From contig JAGHAD010000157.1 of the NCBI GenBank assembly GCA_021161685.1, positions 1-8,139 on the forward strand: a stretch of DNA of 8,139 nucleotides. The letters are read 5' to 3'. The notes beneath the pieces are model-generated. The model was given only the letters and a program-made list of their open reading frames with translations, did no database searches and was not told the origin of the DNA. This document shows positions 1-4,531 of this stretch, piece after piece. Positions within the stretch are counted from its first letter, which is position 1, and each line of letters opens with the position of its first letter. Position numbers and translations under genes: made by a program. Source of the DNA: Thermoplasmata archaeon (GTDB taxonomy: Archaea > Thermoplasmatota > E2 > DHVEG-1 > B18-G2).

Positions 1-630
1 CCTTGTATCATAGCCTGTATCACCCAAAATGATCTCTATCTTGATCCATCCTTTGCATCCCCTTAGCATCTTTTTGAGTTGTTTTGAATCTGATGATGTT
101 CCTTTTGTTAACAAACAGTAGATTATTTTCTTGGACAGCAGATCAACGAGAATGTGTACCTTTTTGAAATCCCTCTTCTGCTCTTTCCCAAATCTTATGA
201 CAGCTCATGCACCTTTTTGATGGGTTTTCAGTCCAGTCGAATCGACACCTGCCAGTTTTACCCTATCTGGAATCAGGTTGAGGTTTATCCTTGATAGAAT
301 ATCCTTGCTAAGATACTTCATGGTATTCTGTATGGTCTTATAACAGGGTGCTCTTTTCATTTCAAGCATCCTATATATCCCTAAATCCTTGACAGCACTG
401 GCTATGCCTCGATAGGACAGACCAAAGAATATCTTGAAGAATAGAAGGATCACAAGTCTTGATAACTTGAATTCTCTTCTTCGAATCGGTTTATCCAGCT
501 CCTCAAATAACTCGCTCAGATTCAAGATACGCTCAATTTCATTTGATCTGGATTTATCGTATTCTGCCCATGGAACACTAACATCTTTATACCTTTTACA
601 TTCTTCATAATTTGGAATAGCTCTTTGCAT
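1..630 (-). pseudogene. IS4/IS5-type DDE transposase, interrupted by an in-frame TGA and cut by the window edge
   Basis: Catalyses cut-and-paste or copy transposition of its own insertion sequence. Reading from an ATG at 630 there are 141 codons, then TGA at 207-205, then 68 further open codons to base 1 in the same frame. The N-terminal part is a basic helical region followed by a motif AGVDSTGL, whose Asp (residue 130) fits the first catalytic Asp of DDE_Tnp_1 proteins. After the stop the frame still reads a convincing transposase, including ILGDTGYDT with the likely second catalytic Asp. The TGA falls after HQKGA, where a Trp codon (TGG) mutated by one G-to-A change would explain it. A TTG at 651 extends the frame by seven codons, but the ATG is preceded by GAGGTGAT, a near-perfect archaeal Shine-Dalgarno site, so I chose the ATG. 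The third catalytic residue and the other IS end lie outside the window. The exact IS family is uncertain. Confidence 0.8.
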
Positions 631-662
631 CCCATCACCTCGTAGATGCAAAGAGCTATTCC
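614..662 (-). repeat. Perfect 18-bp inverted repeat over the transposase start codon
   Basis: GGAATAGCTCTTTGCATC (614-631) and its exact reverse complement (645-662) flank a 13-base loop. In transposase-sense RNA the loop carries the Shine-Dalgarno sequence GAGGTGAT, and the start codon AUG sits at the loop-proximal end of the 3' arm. A full-length transcript would therefore lock the start codon in a very stable hairpin. The symmetry is seen directly; a regulatory role is inferred. Confidence 0.85.
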
Positions 663-670
663 TTAAAAAT
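663..670 (-). promoter_or_regulatory. Probable TATA box of the left transposase
   Basis: On the minus strand this reads ATTTTTAA within an A/T-rich stretch. With archaeal spacing (TATA centre to start about 25-27 bp) transcription would begin near 640, inside the hairpin loop and just ahead of the GAGGTGAT ribosome site. The element's own message would thus lack the 5' arm of the hairpin. Confidence 0.45.
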
Positions 671-690
671 AATTACACAAAGCAGTCTCG
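671..690. mobile_element. Candidate end of the left insertion sequence
   Basis: Read on the minus strand from the outside inward, the sequence begins CGAGACTGCTTTGTG, and GAGACTG-type termini occur in some IS4/IS5-group elements. The other IS end is outside the window, so neither the terminal inverted repeat nor a target duplication can be checked. The true boundary could be anywhere between about 663 and 695. Confidence 0.25.
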
Positions 691-695
691 CAACC

Positions 696-703
696 TTCTT
701 AAA
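696..703 (+). promoter_or_regulatory. Possible TATA box of the carbonic anhydrase gene
   Basis: TTCTTAAA is centred about 26 bp before the first ATG at 726, which predicts a leaderless message. An alternative is a leadered message read from the A/T-rich stretch at 662-675, using AAAGGGG at 716-722 as a weak ribosome site before the second ATG at 729. Confidence 0.35.
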
Positions 704-725
704 CTGTGCTCGCATAAAGGGGCGA

Positions 726-1229
726 ATGATGAAAAAGATCAAGCCAAAAATAGATCCTTCTTGCTACATAGCCAGCAGTGCGATCATAATAGGAGATGTC
801 ACCATATGCAAGGATTGTAGTGTTTGGCCAAACGCCGTCATAAGAGGCGATAGGAACAGTATCTTTATAGATGAGGGTACAAATGTTCAAGATGGATGCA
901 TTATACATACCGATGAAAAACACTGTGTTAGGATAGGAAAACATGTATCCATAGGGCACGGCGCCATTGTGCATGGTGCAATAATAGAAGATGCTTGCCT
1001 CATTGGTATGCATGCCACGATCTTGAGCGGGGCAAAAATTGGAGAAGGTTCTCTCATTGGAGCGAATGCTTTGGTAAAAGAGAATGAAGAGATTCCAAAG
1101 TACAGTCTGGTAGTTGGCGTTCCAGGCAAAGTTATAAGGAGAGATGGAAAATTGAAGGAGATGATCTTGAGAAACGCCAAGGAATATAGAGAACTTGCAA
1201 GAAAGCATAAGGAGGGTATTTTTGACTAG
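726..1229 (+). CDS. Gamma-class carbonic anhydrase, CamH/YrdA type (left-handed beta-helix)
   Basis: Probably hydrates CO2 to bicarbonate in the cytoplasm as a homotrimer; many relatives carry this fold with weak or unproven activity. The 167-residue protein is built of hexapeptide-repeat turns from about residue 10 to 130 (GDVTIC, IGKHVSIG, IGEGSLIG). The three expected metal-binding histidines are present: His61 (CIIH), His78 (SIGH) and His83 (IVHG). The conserved Arg40-Gly-Asp42 (VIRGDR) and Asn53-Val-Gln55-Asp56 are also there. The acidic loop carrying the proton-shuttle Glu of the Methanosarcina Cam enzyme is absent, and so is a signal peptide, which points to the CamH group. Length is typical. 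Two ATG codons stand in tandem (726, 729). The gene starts about 60 bp from the left IS and ends with TAG overlapping the stop of the convergent rtcA. Confidence 0.88.
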   Translation: MMKKIKPKIDPSCYIASSAIIIGDVTICKDCSVWPNAVIRGDRNSIFIDEGTNVQDGCIIHTDEKHCVRIGKHVSIGHGAIVHGAIIEDACLIGMHATILSGAKIGEGSLIGANALVKENEEIPKYSLVVGVPGKVIRRDGKLKEMILRNAKEYRELARKHKEGIFD

Positions 1230-2260
1230 CTTGATTTTACAACCTCTACCCTCAATACATTTCCCTTCCTTTCAGTAATGAACTTTACCGGTAGGAATTT
1301 CTCAATGAGCCACATGTTTGTTCTCGCATGGTTGGATAATTCTCTAACCAAAAAGGTTGACTTTTCCCCGTAATGAGTGGCCACAAAAGCCATGTAAGGT
1401 AAAAGCTGATCGGCGGCATGAACGTCTAAAGAAACTTTGGACTCTATCTCTTTTATCAACTCATCGATGCACATGCTTCCAAGTTTCTCCGATGGCAAAC
1501 CTTTCTCTCCAAGCATTGTAGATCCAACCACCGTTTCTTTCGACTTCGACCATAAGGTAGCAACAACTCCTTCAGAGAGAGCATCATCCGCTCTTTCTAT
1601 ATCGATCCTTTCATCATATGAAACTGCCTTCCTTAGTATAGCCTGTTTTGTCCTTTCTCCCACATGGTTTGGGAGTTTTGATACTGCTATCCTACCTTCT
1701 ATTGATCGATACTCTTGTTCAAGAACCTGAAATGCTTTTAATCTGCCTGTTGGATGTACAATGACCTCTACCTCTCCTCCTCCCTTCGGATAGAAACCTC
1801 TCCTTAATAGTTTCCCTTCTACTTCAAATCCAAATTTTGACAAAAGTGGTATAAAAACCTCTGTAAAGTAATCCCATGAGGGGGACCATTTTACATCGGT
1901 TCCCCCTCTCACTTTAAATGTAAGTTCTTTTTCGGTTTGCAATGATGCAAGGAGGATGCTCTGGAAAACTAGGGTTATGCTCCCAGCCGTGCCAATATCC
2001 AACTTGTAGCTACCTCCCTTTATCTTTCCAGGAGAAAAATTCACCCACGATGAGCCAATATGGAGACCCTCCACCCTAGCATCTGATATCATTTGCAGAG
2101 CCTTCAGAGCGGTCAGGTGCTGAGCACGAAGCCCTGGATTTGGACGGTTTGCCCTTATGTTTCTAATTTTTACATCCTCACCCGTTAATATGGACATGGC
2201 TACCGCGGTTCTTAGAATCTGTCCCCCTCCTTCCCCATACGATCCATCTATCTCTATCAT
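1226..2260 (-). CDS. rtcA: RNA 3'-terminal phosphate cyclase
   Basis: Uses ATP to convert RNA 3'-phosphate ends to 2',3'-cyclic phosphates through an AMP-enzyme intermediate, acting in RNA end repair or processing. The 344-residue length is normal for the archaeal family. The N-terminal signature is present: glycine-rich DGSYGEGGGQ at residues 5-14, and RANRPNPGLRAQHL at 36-49. Further family marks are VRGGTDVKWSPSWDY (117-131), FYPKGGGEVEV (156-166) and the catalytic histidine His281 in VHAADQLLPYMA, matching the HxxDQ motif of E. coli RtcA, where this His is adenylylated. The start codon ATG shares the ATGA overlap with the stop of the upstream pncC gene, so the two are probably co-transcribed and translationally coupled. 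The stop TAG overlaps the stop of the facing carbonic anhydrase gene, leaving no room for a terminator. No RtcB or RtcR is visible nearby. Confidence 0.96.
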   Translation of the reverse strand: MIEIDGSYGEGGGQILRTAVAMSILTGEDVKIRNIRANRPNPGLRAQHLTALKALQMISDARVEGLHIGSSWVNFSPGKIKGGSYKLDIGTAGSITLVFQSILLASLQTEKELTFKVRGGTDVKWSPSWDYFTEVFIPLLSKFGFEVEGKLLRRGFYPKGGGEVEVIVHPTGRLKAFQVLEQEYRSIEGRIAVSKLPNHVGERTKQAILRKAVSYDERIDIERADDALSEGVVATLWSKSKETVVGSTMLGEKGLPSEKLGSMCIDELIKEIESKVSLDVHAADQLLPYMAFVATHYGEKSTFLVRELSNHARTNMWLIEKFLPVKFITERKGNVLRVEVVKSS

Positions 2261-2730
2261 TTTTTCTCAAGTAGGTTAAGTAACATTCTTAAAGCTTCTT
2301 CACAAGCCCTTTCCTTTATGGTAAGCCTGTCTCCTTCAAACTGAAATTTTTTAACAATCGTCCCTCCATGATGTGAAATACCTATATAAACTAAACCAAC
2401 TGGTTTCTCCTTCGTTCCTCCAGTTGGTCCAGCTATTCCAGTAACAGATAACCCAATGTCGACCTTGGCTTTTTTCCTTATACCCTCTGCCATCGCCCTA
2501 GCCACTTCTTCGCTCACCGCACCAAATTTCTCTATAATATCTTCTGGAACATCGAGCAACTCGACCTTTGCTCTATTACTGTATGATATCACTCCTCTAT
2601 CAAAGTAGAGTGAGCTTCCAGGAATGTTAGTAAGGGTATGTCCAACTAATCCTCCGGTGCACGATTCGGCTGTTGCAATTTTAATACCCTTTTCTTTCAA
2701 TAACGAAGATACTTTCCTCAGTAATTCCAT
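2257..2730 (-). CDS. pncC: Stand-alone CinA C-terminal domain, nicotinamide-nucleotide amidohydrolase
   Basis: Likely deamidates nicotinamide mononucleotide to nicotinate mononucleotide, a salvage step in NAD turnover, in the cytoplasm. The 157-residue length equals one CinA C-terminal domain, without the N-terminal molybdopterin-binding-like COG1058 domain found in full CinA. The active-site loop is ATAESCTGG (residues 19-27, Ser23), followed by ISYSNRAK with Tyr50 and Lys55, fitting the Ser-Tyr-Lys group of the family. SVTGIAGPTGGTKEKPVG (95-112) is the hallmark glycine-rich motif. The ATG start has no ribosome site, but a TATA box about 30 bp upstream predicts a leader of only 4-5 bases, so leaderless-type initiation is likely. 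First gene of an operon with rtcA, overlapping it by four bases (ATGA). Family assignment is firm; the biochemical role is inferred. Confidence 0.93.
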   Translation of the reverse strand: MELLRKVSSLLKEKGIKIATAESCTGGLVGHTLTNIPGSSLYFDRGVISYSNRAKVELLDVPEDIIEKFGAVSEEVARAMAEGIRKKAKVDIGLSVTGIAGPTGGTKEKPVGLVYIGISHHGGTIVKKFQFEGDRLTIKERACEEALRMLLNLLEKK

Positions 2731-2756
2731 GCGTTGCTCTAATGCATGTACCTTGC

Positions 2757-2764
2757 TATAAATA
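2757..2764 (-). promoter_or_regulatory. TATA box of the pncC-rtcA operon
   Basis: The minus strand reads TATTTATA, preceded by the purine-rich AAGAAA expected of a BRE. Transcription should begin about 26 bp downstream at 2734-2735, four or five bases before the ATG at 2730. Confidence 0.6.
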
Positions 2765-2778
2765 TTTCTTTGGCTAAG

Positions 2779-2786
2779 CTTAAATA
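2779..2786 (+). promoter_or_regulatory. TATA box of the tRNA-Gln/tRNA-Glu pair
   Basis: CTTAAATA is centred about 29 bp upstream of the tRNA-Gln 5' end at 2812, preceded by a BRE-like GCTAAG. It predicts initiation near 2808, with a leader of a few bases. It lies only 14 bp from the oppositely oriented pncC TATA box. Confidence 0.6.
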
Positions 2787-2811
2787 GAAGACAAGTATAA
2801 TTACGTATTGC

Positions 2812-2884
2812 AGCCCCGTGGTGTAGTGGTCAATCATGCCGGCCTTTGGAGCCGGCGACAGCGGTTCGAATCCGCTCGGGGCTA
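2812..2884 (+). tRNA. tRNA-Gln (anticodon TTG)
   Basis: A complete 73-base cloverleaf. The 7-bp acceptor stem is AGCCCCG/CGGGGCT. The D arm is GTGT/ATGC with two wobble pairs. The anticodon stem is CCGGC/GCCGG around the loop CTTTGGA, giving anticodon TTG. The T arm is AGCGG/CCGCT around TTCGAAT, and the discriminator is A at 2884. No intron and no encoded CCA. The A1-U72 pair is the mark by which archaeal GatDE amidotransferase recognises Glu-tRNA-Gln, so this tRNA is probably charged indirectly by GluRS plus GatDE. It ends one base before tRNA-Glu. Confidence 0.96.
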
Positions 2885-2885
2885 C

Positions 2886-2960
2886 GCTCCCGTGGTGTAG
2901 TCCGGTTAATCATTCCGGCCTTTCGAGCCGGCGACCCGGGTTCAAATCCCGGCGGGAGCA
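2886..2960 (+). tRNA. tRNA-Glu (anticodon TTC)
   Basis: A complete 75-base cloverleaf. The acceptor stem is GCTCCCG/CGGGAGC. The D loop is AGTCCGGTTAATC. The anticodon stem CCGGC/GCCGG surrounds the loop CTTTCGA, giving anticodon TTC. The T arm is CCGGG/CCCGG around TTCAAAT, and the discriminator is A at 2960. No intron and no encoded CCA. The D stem is weak, with one T-T mismatch. It has no promoter of its own, since only one base separates it from tRNA-Gln, so it must be cut from a shared precursor. Much of its sequence matches the neighbouring tRNA-Gln. Confidence 0.96.
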
Positions 2961-3144
2961 TAACATAAAGAGAAGCAGTGCTACTTGCAACCCCCACAAA
3001 TCTTGGCAGAGAATGAGGTCACGCAAGAAATACGACTGCATGTGCTACAGTGATAAGAGGCTACATATGTGTCCTCGTCCCTCCTCAAACGATGCAAAAC
3101 AACTGTAACTACGAGATCTGTCTCTGAAGAAAATGCTGGAAACT
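2961..3144. other. Non-coding stretch after the tRNAs
   Basis: I see no convincing gene. The plus-strand frame running through here is a chance product of reading the tRNAs. Its last 31 codons, from an ATG at 3013, would encode a short Cys-rich peptide (DCMCY, HMCP) but have no ribosome site or promoter. There is no T-run directly after tRNA-Glu. The first plus-strand oligo-T is T6 at 3148-3153, inside the end of the facing glycosylase gene, so the tRNA precursor may carry a trailer across this stretch. Confidence 0.5.
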
Positions 3145-3744
3145 TCATTTTTTAGACTGATTCTTCTTATCTTTTGTTTTCCTCAGCCTTATCAGCCCAG
3201 CCTCTAACCGAACAAATTCCATTTCTTTCCTGTTAAGCTTATCAAGATCTATACCTAACTCCTTTGCATATTCCTTCACTTTTGGCAGCACATCTGGATT
3301 TGCCTTTTTCCAGAAAGGTCTCAGTTCCCTGAGAAATATGTTAACTGTAACAGGTCCTATGCCTTTAAATTCCAGCAACCTTCTTTCCAGATCTCTCTCA
3401 TCCTTCGCCCTTTCATGCAAATTTTCGAGGGATCCATATTCCTTCAACAACTTTTCGCATATTTCCAAAAGCCTAGTTGCAGTTGAAAAATCATACCTTA
3501 CGTAGCCTCCTTCATCGAGTACACTAACTAGCTCATTCCATCCCGCATCTAACATCTTCTTTGGATCAAGTAGATTGTACTTTTCAAATGTCTTGTAAGT
3601 CCTTTTTGCGAGTTTTTCGGATATTCTTTTTCCAAAAAGGAAACTTGCGATGAACCACTTGAAAATTTCTCTTCCACCCTTTGCTAAGTCGATTCCAAGC
3701 TCCTCAGAATATAGCTTACTTTTCTTCAACTCATCTAACTTCAC
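3145..3744 (-). CDS. HhH-GPD-type DNA glycosylase-like protein (endonuclease III superfamily, no Fe-S cluster)
   Basis: Probably a base-excision repair glycosylase or DNA-binding relative. The 199-residue protein has a helix-hairpin-helix at about 122-141 (LLEFKGIGPVTVNIFLREL), followed at the right distance by an Asp (residue 151, in NPDVLP) that fits the catalytic Asp of the superfamily. The position of the endonuclease III catalytic Lys, just after the GIG hairpin, is Val here, which suggests a monofunctional glycosylase without lyase activity. The single cysteine (Cys96) rules out the C-terminal 4Fe-4S loop of classical endonuclease III. The C-terminus is very Lys-rich. The start is GTG at 3744: a TATA box at 3765-3774 predicts transcription starting at or next to that GTG, so the message is probably leaderless. 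Substrate unknown. It stands alone, convergent with the tRNA genes and divergent from the small remnant at 3803. Confidence 0.72.
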   Translation of the reverse strand: MKLDELKKSKLYSEELGIDLAKGGREIFKWFIASFLFGKRISEKLAKRTYKTFEKYNLLDPKKMLDAGWNELVSVLDEGGYVRYDFSTATRLLEICEKLLKEYGSLENLHERAKDERDLERRLLEFKGIGPVTVNIFLRELRPFWKKANPDVLPKVKEYAKELGIDLDKLNRKEMEFVRLEAGLIRLRKTKDKKNQSKK

Positions 3745-3764
3745 AAAATCTTGAAAACTTCTGG

Positions 3765-3774
3765 CTAAAAATAG
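3765..3774. promoter_or_regulatory. Near-palindromic TATA box between two divergent genes
   Basis: CTAAAAATAG on the plus strand reads CTATTTTTAG on the minus strand. Its centre is about 26 bp from the GTG at 3744 on one side and 33 bp from the ATG at 3803 on the other. It therefore predicts a leaderless glycosylase message and a message with a leader of about 7 bases for the small plus-strand frame. The minus direction is better supported. Confidence 0.45.
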
Positions 3775-3802
3775 TTTTTCCGAAAGGCGACTACAAGACC
3801 AG

Positions 3803-4016
3803 ATGCTACTTTCCGAAGGATTCGAAAGCTACGATCCAGGAGTTCCAAGAGGAATACCTCCAGATTGGTACATACACTTGCTAGTAACTGAGGAAGCGCA
3901 CATAGATGCTTACCGATGACTACAATTTTCCCCATCGGGCGTGGGTATCAAAGGGGCTGCATGATCTATTTGCTCTAGATACCTTTCTGGATCAGATAAG
4001 TTATAAGCATAGGTAG
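3803..4016 (+). pseudogene. Small unidentified gene or remnant, apparently split by a frameshift
   Basis: I do not recognise this protein. An ATG frame (3803-3919, 38 residues) reads like real protein, with segments such as GFESYDPGVPRGIPPDWYIH and LLVTEEAHIDAYR, then stops at TGA. Overlapping it in the frame one base further on is DDYNFPHRAWVSKGLHDLF, continuing to FLDQISYKHR and ending at TAG (4014-4016). That second frame also has its own ATG at 3906. Skipping one base near 3917 joins them into a product of about 70 residues. The composition (many Trp, Tyr, Pro, His and charged residues, few rare runs) is unlike random translation, and no better frame exists on either strand. It may be the remains of a larger gene, a frameshifted small gene, or two overlapping tiny genes. 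No ribosome site is seen; the divergent TATA box at 3765-3774 could serve it. Confidence 0.4.
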
Positions 4017-4105
4017 TTCTATTGATGTCTCCTTACATTGTGGGGTAAAAAGATATAAAGAGGAGGTTATACTCCTTGTTTTTAACTTATCTCGTACTTT
4101 CGGAG
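4017..4105. other. Short intergenic stretch
   Basis: Between the small plus-strand remnant and the end of the surface-protein gene I see no further coding signal, only the hairpin with flanking T-rich tracts described at 4046-4086. Confidence 0.4.
4046..4086. terminator. Possible bidirectional terminator between convergent genes
   Basis: A short hairpin, AGGAG (4061-4065) and CTCCT (4072-4076) around GTTATA, is followed on the plus strand by TTGTTTTTAAC. On the minus strand it is followed by a T-rich tract ending CTTTTTA. It lies just after the stop codons of the surface-protein gene (minus) and the small remnant (plus). Archaeal termination depends mainly on the T tracts; the 5-bp stem is weak. 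Confidence 0.35.
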
Positions 4106-4531
4106 CTACTGGATTGGTGGACCTGGTTTAGCTTCATTGATGAATACGTCATGATGTGTTTCCTCTTTGTTTCCCAAGATATCTATTGCATAGTAATCAA
4201 CATAAACTGGCTCTAGAGTAGAGTTATGTGTTATTGTAATGTAGCCCGTAAAGTACTGCAGTTCGCTTGTAAACCAGTCTGTCCATTCACCATTTTCTCC
4301 TATCTTATACCTGTAGCGGATGTAGAACAATCCCACTGGTGGGAACTCCATGGGCATATTGGTTCCCGTTGGATCTTTTGGTATATACTTTCCACCATGT
4401 TCCGTTGTTCTTAGGATGATTGGATTGTAGCCAAATGCCTGTGTTTCTGGTGGTGTGTCATCAACTATGCAGCTTAGGTTGTGAACGGTTTTTTTCCTTG
4501 TTTTGCAGTAAGTCCTGAGAGTAGTATTCAA
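4106..4531 (-). CDS. C-terminal fragment of the surface protein, separated by a frameshift
   Basis: This frame is not an independent gene. Its first residues, from an ATG at 4531, are an out-of-frame reading of the upstream protein. From about 4488 onward it reads TVHNLSCIVDDTPPETQ, which exactly continues the repeat pattern of the large upstream frame: each repeat there ends in a block of the form D-x-x-GN-x-E, then VDDTPP. One further OmpL47/Ig-like repeat follows, with GEWTDW in the middle, VDYYAIDILGNKEE near the end and two N-glycosylation sequons (NLS, NST). It closes with INEAKPGPPIQ and TAG. No C-terminal membrane helix or sorting signal is present, so the intact protein would be released or held by binding. 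It has no ribosome site or promoter of its own. It is expressed only if the frameshift at 4489-4495 is bypassed or is an error. Confidence 0.75.
   Translation of the reverse strand: MNTTLRTYCKTRKKTVHNLSCIVDDTPPETQAFGYNPIILRTTEHGGKYIPKDPTGTNMPMEFPPVGLFYIRYRYKIGENGEWTDWFTSELQYFTGYITITHNSTLEPVYVDYYAIDILGNKEETHHDVFINEAKPGPPIQ

Noticed and set aside
205..207. Selenocysteine at the transposase TGA
   Set aside because: Transposases of this type are not known selenoproteins, and the flanking residues suit a Trp-to-stop mutation better.
699..1208. Minus-strand frame opposite the carbonic anhydrase
   Set aside because: A shadow of the well-supported gamma carbonic anhydrase gene; its translation has no recognisable domain.
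2836..3108. Plus-strand 90-residue frame over the tRNA genes
   Set aside because: It reads straight through both tRNAs and has no ribosome site; its sequence is explained by the tRNAs.
3049..3127. Possible C/D box RNA: GTGATAA at 3049 and CTGA at 3124
   Set aside because: The C box deviates from RUGAUGA, no convincing C'/D' pair is present, and the flanks do not pair into a terminal stem.
3681..3884. Plus-strand 67-residue frame across the glycosylase start
   Set aside because: It overlaps the glycosylase N-terminus and reads the small remnant in a less protein-like frame.
4106..4108. Pyrrolysine read-through of TAG at the end of the surface protein
   Set aside because: Read-through would add only a few residues before TAA, and nothing conserved follows.
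4480..4500. Programmed -1 frameshift on the A AAA AAC heptamer
   Set aside because: A -1 shift reaches a stop after four codons; only +1 (or loss of one base) continues the repeat.
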